Shown here in pieces: positions 47,089-55,409 of a DNA stretch of 64,000 nt. The position numbers and the translations under genes are program-made. The stretch comes from Flavivirga aquatica (GTDB lineage: Bacteria; Bacteroidota; Bacteroidia; Flavobacteriales; Flavobacteriaceae). The notes beneath the pieces are model-generated. The model did not search any database. It was not told the origin of the DNA and saw nothing but the letters and a program-made list of their open reading frames with translations. The stretch is from assembly GCF_001747085.1 (NCBI RefSeq), contig NZ_MDJD01000054.1:310001-374000 (forward strand). The letters run 5' to 3'. Position 1 is the stretch's first letter. Each line of letters begins with the position of its first letter.

Positions 47089-49470
47089 TTATTTATCGAA
47101 AGCTACTTGTGCTACTTTTTCGTTTGAAATGATTTTATCTTCTTTTTTACTTGTTAGAATTAATAATGATGGTAATAAAATAAAATCGATTACCAGAGCT
47201 GCAATAATGATAATTAACGTAATTCTTGCCATATAACTATTTAGAGCGAATGATGATGTAGATAGCACCGTAAACCCTGCTAACAGTACTACTGTTGTTG
47301 TTACAAGAGCTTTACCAACGGTTTCAAATGCATACACTACAGCTTGTTTAGAATTATAACCTAACTCTCTTTTTGCTCTTAAAAATTTACTCATAAAATG
47401 CACTGTATCGTCTACAATTATTCCCAAAGTCATTCCAAAAACTACCACCATTCCTGTATTAATTTGCCCTTTATAAAGTGCCCAAATACCAAAACCAACT
47501 AAAACAGGAGTCACATTAGGAATGATACTTAACAGCCCTAATTTGAAACTTCTTAAAGCTAACATAAGTACTAATGAAATTAATATAAGTGCCACTATAT
47601 TTCCATTTAGCATGCTATCTGCTTGTCTAAAACCTAATTTAGAAAACATTAGTGTTGGGCTTACACCTATGGCATGCATCGCTTCTGGTGTATTGTTTTT
47701 TAACCAATTCTCTCCTCTTTTCGAGAACGCTATCATTTCTGCACTGGATATATTTTCTGTAGTTACTGTAACACGTGTTTCAGACTTATCAACATTTATT
47801 TGGTTGTTTAAATCCAATCCAAAAGGCAAAGACAATTCATAAAGTAATAGATACTGTGCTGCTTCATCACGATTTTCTGGTACGCGATAAAAATTTGTAT
47901 CGTCTCCGTGCATGGAACGATTAACACGTCGAGCAATCTCACTAAAAGCATTTACATGTATAACCTCTGGTTGTTTCTTTAACCAATTTTCAAAAGCATT
48001 TAAATTTTTAAGATACTCTGGATTGTTAATACCTCCACTTTCTCCACTACCTACAGAATATTCAATGTTATAGATACCTGTTAAGTTTTCACTTATGTAA
48101 TCTGTACTATTTCTAAAATCTACTGTCTTATCAAAATAATTAACAAACTCGTCATTAAAAGTATTTTTACTAGCTAAATAAGTTAAACCAGAAATAACTA
48201 ATACAGAAATAATTGTAAGACGTACTGGTTGCTTAACAACAAAGTTTCCAAAAACAGTGTATAAACTACTTTTAATTGGAGTATCTGAAGCTTTTTTTAC
48301 TTTAGATTTTACTGGTAAAATCGCCATTAAAGCTGGTAATGTTGTTGTGGAAAATAAAAAAGCCATCAACATACCAAAGGCTGTAATATTCCCTAAGTCC
48401 CAAAAAGGAGGAACATCTCCAAAGTTCATAGTTAAAAAACCAATAATGGTTGTTAAACTTGTAATAAAAACAGGCATAAAATTTAATCGCATGGCCTCTT
48501 TTAACGCATCAATCTTATTTAAGCCTTCCTTACGCATTTTTTGTAGCATAGTAACGAGTATATGAATACTATCTGCTACTGCTAAGGTGAGAATCATAGT
48601 TGGAAAAACAGCTGATGGTGGTGTTAACTTTATCCCCATAATACCAACAAAACCAATTGCACTAATAATAGAAAATAATACAACTATTAGAGTTGCAAAT
48701 GTGCTAACAAAATTTCTAGTAAGTATTAATGTCGTAATAACAACAATAACCAACATGATCATGGTTAACATCAAATCTTTCATAGACGCTTCAAAAAAAG
48801 CTGTATTCATAGGTATTAACCCAGAAGAATGTATTTTTATTTTTGGGTGTTTCGTTTCAAAATTAGAAATCATATTTCTAACAAAAGGCGTGACTTCTCC
48901 TGGAATTTCGTTAATGTCTACCCCAGGAAGTTTTACAGTAATGTTTATGGCAGTAACACTTCCCGCTTCATTTATAATTCTATTAACGAGTAAAGGTTCC
49001 TTTAAAGCTATTTGCCTTATTTTTTTTATGTCGTCATCAGTTTTAAGTGATGATTCATAAGAAAGATCATCCACATATAAATCATCGCCCACAGCACGAG
49101 TATATTGATAATTAGTAATCGCATCTACTCTGGAAGAATATGGTGTATTCCAAGCTTCTTTAGTTAAAGCTTCAATAGCAGATAAATTGTTTTTCGTAAA
49201 AACATTACCATTTGAAGGTGATAATACCAAGACAACATTATCATCTTTTGTGTACTTTTCTTGAAGCGCATCAAAGGCTTCTAACTCTGGATTAGATTTA
49301 CTAAAGAATACATGATAATCTCCATCAAATTCCATGTTTCCTTGCGAACCTAAACCTAATGCTAATAGCATTGTGATCAACAAAACGGGCCATTTAAATT
49401 TTATTACGAAGTTGGCCCAACTTTTCGCAAAAGCATTTGTGGCATTGCTTGCCTTTTTTAGTGCATTCAT
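47089..49470 (-). CDS. RND-superfamily (MMPL-type) membrane exporter
   Basis: This is a 793-aa inner-membrane transporter with the RND layout. One N-terminal helix (about 25-43) precedes a periplasmic loop, a first block of five to six helices (about 225-400), a second periplasmic loop (about 435-625), and a second block (about 628-775). Motifs in the helices include PTMILTLAVADSIHILVTML and VVFGMTLGIIVDDTVHFMSK, whose Asp residues are the proton relay typical of MMPL-type pumps. It probably exports a lipid-like or hydrophobic substrate. It is the first gene of a set with the LolA-like and barrel genes, and two copies of a probable TetR operator lie just upstream. Confidence 0.93.
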   Translation of the reverse strand: MNALKKASNATNAFAKSWANFVIKFKWPVLLITMLLALGLGSQGNMEFDGDYHVFFSKSNPELEAFDALQEKYTKDDNVVLVLSPSNGNVFTKNNLSAIEALTKEAWNTPYSSRVDAITNYQYTRAVGDDLYVDDLSYESSLKTDDDIKKIRQIALKEPLLVNRIINEAGSVTAINITVKLPGVDINEIPGEVTPFVRNMISNFETKHPKIKIHSSGLIPMNTAFFEASMKDLMLTMIMLVIVVITTLILTRNFVSTFATLIVVLFSIISAIGFVGIMGIKLTPPSAVFPTMILTLAVADSIHILVTMLQKMRKEGLNKIDALKEAMRLNFMPVFITSLTTIIGFLTMNFGDVPPFWDLGNITAFGMLMAFLFSTTTLPALMAILPVKSKVKKASDTPIKSSLYTVFGNFVVKQPVRLTIISVLVISGLTYLASKNTFNDEFVNYFDKTVDFRNSTDYISENLTGIYNIEYSVGSGESGGINNPEYLKNLNAFENWLKKQPEVIHVNAFSEIARRVNRSMHGDDTNFYRVPENRDEAAQYLLLYELSLPFGLDLNNQINVDKSETRVTVTTENISSAEMIAFSKRGENWLKNNTPEAMHAIGVSPTLMFSKLGFRQADSMLNGNIVALILISLVLMLALRSFKLGLLSIIPNVTPVLVGFGIWALYKGQINTGMVVVFGMTLGIIVDDTVHFMSKFLRAKRELGYNSKQAVVYAFETVGKALVTTTVVLLAGFTVLSTSSFALNSYMARITLIIIIAALVIDFILLPSLLILTSKKEDKIISNEKVAQVAFDK

Positions 49471-49490
49471 AATTCGATTTTTAATTAATT

Positions 49491-49501
49491 GACCGGTCGT
49501 C
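49491..49501. promoter_or_regulatory. Probable TetR operator, site 1 (RND gene)
   Basis: GACCGGTCGTC, with core GACCGGTC being an 8-bp palindrome, is 20 nt upstream of the RND start at 49470. The same motif recurs at 49600 and 50253. The flanking context is similar in sites 1 and 2 (AATTGACC...CTATT). Confidence 0.6.
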
Positions 49502-49599
49502 TATTTATTATAACCAGCTATTCATTTTGATTGATACTTATTTATATAACGATTATTTAAATATTAAAGAGGACAAAATCATTTATTAATTTAATAATT

Positions 49600-49610
49600 G
49601 ACCAGTCATC
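49600..49610. promoter_or_regulatory. Probable TetR operator, site 2
   Basis: GACCAGTCATC in context AATTGACC...TATTAG, differing from site 1 at two of 11 positions. It lies between the RND gene and the end of the TetR gene. Confidence 0.55.
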
Positions 49611-49630
49611 TATTAGTTTGTCAAAAAAAA

Positions 49631-50227
49631 TTATTTTAATATAAAATCCTTAACCATAGTCATAAAATTATCTATAGGTCCTTTATTTTTCATTTCTTTC
49701 ATTGATACTAAAGAACCCTTCCCTGCATCTTCAATAAATGCCGCTATGAGTTTTGCTTCCATTGGATTCTTTATTTCTCCTAAATCTTTTGCCTCTTGAA
49801 TAACCTTTGTAAGCGCAGATAAAATAACAAACTCATTATCGCAAATTGTTTTTCTAATATTCTCGTTATGCTCTGCCATTTCATTGCCTAAATTACAGGC
49901 TAAACACCCTAACTTATATTCCATATCGTTTTTTAGAATATTATATCTAAAATCATGAAACGCATATAATCGTTGTAATGGGGACATCGATAAATCTTCC
50001 AAAATATTTTTGGCAGGAGCAAAATGCCCTTTAAAATATTTATTTATAGCTTTAACAGCAAAGTCTTCTTTAGAATCAAAATAAAAATAAAAAGAACCTT
50101 TAGGCACATCTGCGGCCTTAACAATATCGTTTATACTTGTTCCATTATACCCTTTACTCCATAGAACACCCATTCCCTTTTCTAAAAGGAAATCTGCCTT
50201 GGCATCATGTTTAACTGTTTTAAGCAT
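49631..50227 (-). CDS. TetR/AcrR family repressor of the RND cassette
   Basis: A TetR regulator of 198 aa when started at the ATG at 50227; a longer reading frame upstream to 50326 lacks family character and would cover the probable operator. The N-terminal HTH (about 10-55) reads DFLLEKGMGVLWSKGYNGTS, INDIVKAADVPKGSFYFYFD and SKEDFAVKAI. The C-terminal ligand domain contains LGCLACNLGNEMAEHNENIR (TetR_C-like). It probably represses the neighbouring pump set and itself. It is encoded upstream of the pump gene on the same strand, 160 nt away, with operator-like sites before both genes. Confidence 0.92.
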   Translation of the reverse strand: MLKTVKHDAKADFLLEKGMGVLWSKGYNGTSINDIVKAADVPKGSFYFYFDSKEDFAVKAINKYFKGHFAPAKNILEDLSMSPLQRLYAFHDFRYNILKNDMEYKLGCLACNLGNEMAEHNENIRKTICDNEFVILSALTKVIQEAKDLGEIKNPMEAKLIAAFIEDAGKGSLVSMKEMKNKGPIDNFMTMVKDFILK

Positions 50228-50252
50228 AAATTTTATTTCGATACAAAAGTAT

Positions 50253-50263
50253 GACCACCCGTC
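50253..50263. promoter_or_regulatory. Probable TetR operator, site 3 (autoregulation)
   Basis: GACCACCCGTC followed by TAGT, 26 nt upstream of the TetR ATG at 50227. It matches site 1 at eight of 11 positions. Its position supports the shorter TetR start. Confidence 0.5.
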
Positions 50264-50347
50264 TAGTAAAACAAGTTTTTTATCAAAATAATGTAAAAAT
50301 ATACATTTTGCCTTCCCTAAAAGCAACTGTTTTTATAAATATAATAG

Positions 50348-50355
50348 TACTTTTG
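50348..50355 (+). promoter_or_regulatory. Candidate -7 box of rdgB
   Basis: TACTTTTG is a full TAnnTTTG match, 20 nt before the ATG at 50376. No clear TTG at the -33 position. Confidence 0.4.
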
Positions 50356-50375
50356 GCTAACTAAATATATCATAC

Positions 50376-50948
50376 ATGCAACTCGTTTTCGCTACTAACA
50401 ACCTTAATAAACTTAAAGAAGTACAAGCTTTAGTTCCATCACATATAAAGCTATTAAGCCTAAAAGATATTGGCTGTTTAGAAGACATTCCTGAGACACA
50501 AAATACCATAGAAGGTAATGCTATTCAAAAAGTAGAATATATTAAACAACATTATAATTATGATTGTTTTGCAGATGATACCGGCTTAGAGGTTGAAGTA
50601 TTAAATGGAGATCCAGGTGTTTATTCTGCACGTTATGCAGGAGAACAACGCGACGCTAATGATAATATGGAAAAACTTCTTAACGAGTTAAGTAATAAAA
50701 AAAACAGGTCTGCGAAATTTAAAACAGTAATAGCCTTACATAATAATGGTAAACTTAAAACATTTACAGGTATATGTGAAGGTGAAATAACTGAAAACAG
50801 GCATGGTGAAAAAGGTTTTGGCTACGATCCTATTTTTAAACCAAATGGTTATGAAAAAACGTTTGCAGAAATAGATTTAAATTTAAAAAACAAGATTGGT
50901 CATCGCGGAAAAGCTATCCTTCAACTTATTACGTTTTTAAATTCTTAA
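50376..50948 (+). CDS. rdgB: Non-canonical purine NTP pyrophosphatase (RdgB/HAM1)
   Basis: House-cleaning enzyme hydrolysing ITP, dITP and XTP to monophosphates. The N-terminal QLVFATNNLNKLKEVQALVP, DCFADDTGLEVEVLNGDPGV, YSARYAGEQRDANDNMEKLL, GFGYDPIFKPNGYEKTFAEI and KNKIGHRGKAI are family motifs, with D69 of the ADDTG motif acting in catalysis. The length of 190 aa is normal. It is followed 71 nt later by the RelA/SpoT gene. Confidence 0.97.
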   Translation: MQLVFATNNLNKLKEVQALVPSHIKLLSLKDIGCLEDIPETQNTIEGNAIQKVEYIKQHYNYDCFADDTGLEVEVLNGDPGVYSARYAGEQRDANDNMEKLLNELSNKKNRSAKFKTVIALHNNGKLKTFTGICEGEITENRHGEKGFGYDPIFKPNGYEKTFAEIDLNLKNKIGHRGKAILQLITFLNS

Positions 50949-51019
50949 AAACTTAAAAAATAGTTACAAAAAACACCAATCCTGTTGGTTCTTAATATTC
51001 TTTGTGTTATTTTTAATTT

Positions 51020-53239
51020 ATGACAGAGGAAGCCATAGAAAAAGAGAATGCAACCATTACAAAAGCCTATAAAGAATTATTAAAAGTTAGTTATACCACA
51101 CTTTCTTCTGATGATAAAAAACTAATTAGGAAAGCTTTTGAAGTTGCTTTAGACGGACATAAAAATCAACGTAGAAAATCTGGAGAAGCTTATATTTTCC
51201 ACCCTATAGCTGTGGCCAAAATTGTAGCCCAAGAAATTGGTTTGGATGCCACCTCTATTGCTGCTGCTTTACTACATGATGTCGTTGAAGATAGTCCTGA
51301 TTATGAAATTAAAGACATTGAAAAACTCTTTGGAGAAACTGTAGCTACAATTGTTGATGGCCTAACCAAAATATCCTCTTTAAGCAAAGAAAAAGACATG
51401 GATGTGTCTTTACAAGCAGAAAACTTTAGAAAGATGCTGCTTACTCTTAATGACGATGTACGCGTTATCATTATAAAAATTGCAGATAGATTGCATAATA
51501 TGCAAACCATGGACTCTATGCGTCCAGATAAGCAAATTAAAATAGCCTCTGAAACCTTATATATTTATGCGCCTTTAGCCCATAGAATTGGTTTATATAA
51601 TATAAAAACAGAACTTGAAGACCTAGGGTTGAAATACACAGAACCAGATGTTTATAATGACATTTTTAGTAAAATAAAAGATAGTAAAGAAGAACAAGAT
51701 CTTTATATAAAGGAATTTAGTGAGGTTATAAAAACATCTTTAAATAAAGAACATTTAGACTATTCTATAAAAGGACGGCCAAAATCTATTTTTTCTATTA
51801 GAAGAAAAATGCTAAAACAAGGCGTGTCTTTTGATGAAGTCTACGATAAGTTTGCTATTAGAATTATATATGAAAGCAACGAAGCCAACGAAAAGTTTAT
51901 TGCTTGGAAAATCTACTCCGTAGTAACAGACCATTTTAGACCTAATCCTATACGACTTCGCGACTGGATTTCTTCGCCAAAATCTACAGGTTATGAAGCA
52001 TTACATATTACTGTAATGGGGCCTAAAGGACGTTGGGTAGAAGTACAAATTCGTAGTAATCGCATGAATGAAATTGCAGAAAAAGGTTATGCTGCACACT
52101 ACAAATACAAACAAGGTAATGAAAAAGAAGATAATTTAGAAAGCTGGATTAATAGACTCCAAGAAGCCCTTGAAAACCCCGAAACCAATGCTGTAGATTT
52201 TGTAGAACAGTTTAAACTTAATTTATATTCAAAAGAAATATTCGTTTTTACTCCCGCTGGAGAATTAAAATCATTACCAAAAGGAGCAACCTCTTTAGAT
52301 TTTGCTTTTAGTATCCATACCGAAATTGGTATGAAAACCCGTGGAGCCAAAGTAAATGGTAAACTGGTTCCCTTAAGTCATGAATTAAAAAGTGGAGATC
52401 AGGTAGACATATTAACATCGGAAAGCTCTAAACCTAATGCCAATTGGTTAGACTATTCTACTACAGCTAGAGCTAGAAGTAAAATAAAATCAGCGTTAAA
52501 AGAAGATAAAAAACTTATTGGTGAAGAAGGTAAAGAAATATTAAGGCGTAAATTAAAGCAACTTAAAATTACGCTCAATGAATCTTCTATAAATCAATTA
52601 GTTAATTTCTTCAAACTAAAAACTAGTTTAGATTTATTTTATAGAGTTGGCATTGGTACCATAGATAATACCATGCTCAAAAATTATGCTGCCTCCAAAA
52701 GTAATGTTTTAATGAGTTTTATTAAAAATAAAATTTCAAAAAAAACAATCATAAAAAAAGAAGATCTAGACAAGCAAGAGGTCACTGCTAATTATGATTC
52801 ACTTGTTTTTGGTAAAGAAGAAGAAAAACTAGACTATAAATTGTCAAATTGCTGTACTCCTATTCCAGGAGATATTGTTTTTGGCTTTTTAACAGTTAAT
52901 GAAGGAATTAAAATCCATAAAAAGAACTGCCCTAATGCGGTAAGCTTACAGTCTAACTATGCTTATAGAATTATGTCTGCTAAATGGATAGACTCCTCAC
53001 AACAAGAGTTTTTAGCTAAAATTGTTATTTCTGGAATTGATCATATAGGGCTTGTTAACGAGATTACCTCTATAATTTCAGAGAATATGCATGTAAATAT
53101 GAAGAGCATTAGTTTTGAAAGTAATGATGGTTTATTTTCTGGAAAAATTAATGTTCTAATAAAAAATAATACCATTATAAAAAAGCTTTTAGAAAAACTT
53201 AAAAAAATTAATGGTATAGATAAGGTTACCAGAGTGTAA
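51020..53239 (+). CDS. rsh: Bifunctional (p)ppGpp synthetase/hydrolase, RelA/SpoT family
   Basis: Makes and degrades the stringent-response alarmone. The HD hydrolase domain (about 45-200) has intact HKNQRRKSGEAYIFHP and LLHDVVEDSP. The synthetase domain (about 240-350) has KGRPKSIFSIRRKM and STGYEALHITV with RWVEVQIRS. The TGS domain is at about 390-450 (IFVFTPAGELKSLPKGATSL, DFAFSIHTEIG), followed by the helical/zinc-finger region with NCCTPIPGD and NCPNA, and an ACT domain at about 665-739. With the HD residues present it should hydrolyse as well as synthesise. The length of 739 aa is standard. Confidence 0.97.
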   Translation: MTEEAIEKENATITKAYKELLKVSYTTLSSDDKKLIRKAFEVALDGHKNQRRKSGEAYIFHPIAVAKIVAQEIGLDATSIAAALLHDVVEDSPDYEIKDIEKLFGETVATIVDGLTKISSLSKEKDMDVSLQAENFRKMLLTLNDDVRVIIIKIADRLHNMQTMDSMRPDKQIKIASETLYIYAPLAHRIGLYNIKTELEDLGLKYTEPDVYNDIFSKIKDSKEEQDLYIKEFSEVIKTSLNKEHLDYSIKGRPKSIFSIRRKMLKQGVSFDEVYDKFAIRIIYESNEANEKFIAWKIYSVVTDHFRPNPIRLRDWISSPKSTGYEALHITVMGPKGRWVEVQIRSNRMNEIAEKGYAAHYKYKQGNEKEDNLESWINRLQEALENPETNAVDFVEQFKLNLYSKEIFVFTPAGELKSLPKGATSLDFAFSIHTEIGMKTRGAKVNGKLVPLSHELKSGDQVDILTSESSKPNANWLDYSTTARARSKIKSALKEDKKLIGEEGKEILRRKLKQLKITLNESSINQLVNFFKLKTSLDLFYRVGIGTIDNTMLKNYAASKSNVLMSFIKNKISKKTIIKKEDLDKQEVTANYDSLVFGKEEEKLDYKLSNCCTPIPGDIVFGFLTVNEGIKIHKKNCPNAVSLQSNYAYRIMSAKWIDSSQQEFLAKIVISGIDHIGLVNEITSIISENMHVNMKSISFESNDGLFSGKINVLIKNNTIIKKLLEKLKKINGIDKVTRV

Positions 53240-53247
53240 AAAAAGTG

Positions 53248-53255
53248 TAAATTTG
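53248..53255 (+). promoter_or_regulatory. Candidate -7 box of the Fur-family gene
   Basis: TAAATTTG matches TAnnTTTG and lies in the 26-nt gap after the rsh stop, 10 nt before the Fur-family ATG at 53266. No -33 element identified; read-through from rsh is equally possible. Confidence 0.3.
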
Positions 53256-53265
53256 CGACGAAATT

Positions 53266-53718
53266 ATGGAATCAAAGGCAGATAATAAAAATCAAGACAT
53301 AGTTAAAAGCGTATTTACAAGCTTTTTAGAAAATAAAGGACACCGTAAAACTCCAGAACGCTATGCTATACTGCAAGAAATTTATAATAATACGGAACAC
53401 TTCGATATAGAATCTCTATATCTTAGTATGAAGAACAAAAAATATCGTGTATCAAGAGCTACACTTTATAACACCATAGAATTACTTCTAGAATGTGGTT
53501 TGGTTAGAAAACATCAGTTTGGACAAAATCAAGCACATTACGAAAAATCATATTTTGATAGACAACATGATCACGTTATTCTTACCGATACTGGTGAGGT
53601 TATTGAATTTTGTGATCCTAGAATTCAGTCTATTAAAAAAACAATCGAAGAGGTTTTCGATATTGAAATTAACAATCATTCACTTTATTTTTACGGAAAT
53701 AGAAAATCAACTAAATAA
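53266..53718 (+). CDS. Fur-family transcriptional regulator lacking the first CxxC pair
   Basis: A winged-helix Fur-family protein of 150 aa. The DNA-binding part contains [35 protein letters not shown] and GLVRKHQFG. The dimerisation part has FDRQHDHVI, the usual regulatory metal His region. At the point where most Fur proteins have CxxCG, this one has LTDTGEV, and only one Cys (EFC) follows, so the usual structural zinc site is absent. The regulated metal or gene set is unknown. It lies 12 nt before purA, apparently in one operon. Confidence 0.92.
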   Translation: MESKADNKNQDIVKSVFTSFLENKGHRKTPERYAILQEIYNNTEHFDIESLYLSMKNKKYRVSRATLYNTIELLLECGLVRKHQFGQNQAHYEKSYFDRQHDHVILTDTGEVIEFCDPRIQSIKKTIEEVFDIEINNHSLYFYGNRKSTK

Positions 53719-53730
53719 CGAATTTTTACA

Positions 53731-55008
53731 ATGGCAGTAGATTTACTACTTGGATTACAATGGGGAGACGAAGGCAAAGGAAAAATTGTTGACGTATTAA
53801 CAACTAACTACGATATTATAGCGCGTTTTCAAGGAGGTCCTAATGCAGGACATACTTTAGTCTTTAATGGAAAAAAACATGTATTACATACTATTCCTTC
53901 TGGAATATTTCATGATAATACTGCTAATTTAGTAGGTAATGGAGTGGTTATAGACCCTATTATTTTTAAAGGCGAACTAGACAAATTAGAAGAACAAGGT
54001 GTAGATTATAGAAAATCTTTACTTATTTCTCGTAAAGCGCATATTATATTACCTACACACAGATTACTTGATGCCGCTAGCGAAACCTCAAAAGGAAAAG
54101 CTAAAATAGGTTCTACCTTAAAAGGTATTGGGCCAACTTACATGGATAAAACGGGACGTAATGGTATTCGTGTGGGGGATTTAGAATTAAGTGACTGGAA
54201 AGAACGCTATAGAGCATTAGCTGACAAGCATGAATCTATGATTTCTTTTTATAACGTGGATATTGAATATAATTTAGCTGAATTAGAAACAGAATTCTTT
54301 AAAGCTGTAGAGGTTTTAAAATCTTTAACTTTTATAGATTCTGAAGAACATATATTCCAAGCACAAAAATCTGGAAAAACCATTCTAGCTGAAGGTGCTC
54401 AAGGTTCGTTATTAGATATCGATTTTGGAACATATCCATTTGTTACATCAAGTAATACTACAGCTGCAGGAGCTTGTACAGGATTAGGTGTAGCCCCTAA
54501 CCAAATTGGAGAAGTATTTGGTATTTTTAAAGCCTATACAACACGTGTTGGTTCTGGCCCATTCCCTACCGAACTTTTTGATGAAGATGGCGAAACTATG
54601 GGACGCGTTGGTAACGAATTTGGAGCAACAACAGGACGTAGAAGACGTTGTGGTTGGTTAGACTTAATTGCTTTAAAATATGCATGTCAAGTTAATGGCG
54701 TAACACAATTAATGATGATGAAAGGCGATGTTCTTTCTGGATTTAAAACCTTGAAAGTATGTACAGCTTATAAATATAAAGGAGAAACTATTTCACATCT
54801 ACCTTACAATATTGAGCCAGAAAACATTGAGCCTATTTATAGTGAATTTAATGGTTGGAATGAAGATTTAACAGAAATGTCTGAAGCTTCTCAATTACCT
54901 CAAGCTTTAAATGAATATATAGAATTCTTAGAAAAAGAATTAGAAATCCCTATTACTATTGTTTCTGTAGGTCCAGATAGAAAACAAACTATTTTTAGAG
55001 GTAAATAG
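53731..55008 (+). CDS. purA: Adenylosuccinate synthase
   Basis: Converts IMP, aspartate and GTP to adenylosuccinate in AMP synthesis. The N-terminal LLGLQWGDEGKGKIVD contains the catalytic Asp and P-loop-like GDEGKGK. QGGPNAGHT, GIGPTYMDKTGRNGIRVGDL, EGAQGSLLDIDFGTYPFVTS and GATTGRRRRCGWLDL are further diagnostic segments. The length of 425 aa is normal. It is encoded directly after the Fur-family gene and followed by a terminator. Confidence 0.99.
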   Translation: MAVDLLLGLQWGDEGKGKIVDVLTTNYDIIARFQGGPNAGHTLVFNGKKHVLHTIPSGIFHDNTANLVGNGVVIDPIIFKGELDKLEEQGVDYRKSLLISRKAHIILPTHRLLDAASETSKGKAKIGSTLKGIGPTYMDKTGRNGIRVGDLELSDWKERYRALADKHESMISFYNVDIEYNLAELETEFFKAVEVLKSLTFIDSEEHIFQAQKSGKTILAEGAQGSLLDIDFGTYPFVTSSNTTAAGACTGLGVAPNQIGEVFGIFKAYTTRVGSGPFPTELFDEDGETMGRVGNEFGATTGRRRRCGWLDLIALKYACQVNGVTQLMMMKGDVLSGFKTLKVCTAYKYKGETISHLPYNIEPENIEPIYSEFNGWNEDLTEMSEASQLPQALNEYIEFLEKELEIPITIVSVGPDRKQTIFRGK

Positions 55009-55033
55009 GAAATATACTTATATAAAAAACTAA

Positions 55034-55061
55034 AAGAGACTGCCTGAAAAGACAGTCTCTT
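55034..55061 (+). terminator. Terminator after purA
   Basis: AAGAGACTG (55034-55042) pairs exactly with CAGTCTCTT (55053-55061), followed by ACTTTTTAG, 26 nt after the purA stop. Confidence 0.7.
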
Positions 55062-55383
55062 ACTTTTTAGAATACATTATTAAGTTTATAAATAATAAGG
55101 ATGAGTCACAAACCTTTTTATACGATCAAAATTCATTAAGCCTTTTATCTCCATAATTATTCTGATTTAATTTATACTAAATCATTTTATTTTTCTTCTT
55201 TAGTAAAAACTACAAATAAAAGAAATATCACAGGTTAAATTAAGTAAGCTACTTACAAGAAAATATTAACTTTACCCATCTTCAATGAATAAAGTAAACT
55301 TAAATTACAATTAAAAAAATAAATACTTATCAAGATTTTGGAGCGTTTTTTGCTACAATGTACTGAAACATCATATTAATCGT
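55062..55383. other. Intergenic stretch, purA to OstA-like gene
   Basis: About 320 AT-rich nt. Apart from the purA terminator before it and the -7 box at its right edge, I see no gene, repeat or structure. Confidence 0.5.
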
Positions 55384-55391
55384 TATTTTTG
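55384..55391 (+). promoter_or_regulatory. Candidate -7 box of the OstA-like gene
   Basis: TATTTTTG matches TAnnTTTG. It overlaps the TTG at 55389 that opens the longest reading frame, which argues for translation starting at the later TTG at 55410. Confidence 0.4.
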
Positions 55392-55409
55392 CGACAAACA
55401 TTTTGCACT

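Noticed and set aside
48257..49060. Long plus-strand frames (102 and 157 aa) across the RND gene
   Set aside because: Antisense shadows of membrane-segment codons in the pump gene.
50228..50326. N-terminal extension of the TetR protein
   Set aside because: The added 33 residues lack family similarity and would cover the probable operator at 50253-50263.
53495..53740. 81-aa frame overlapping the Fur-family gene and purA
   Set aside because: A second frame within two well-supported genes.
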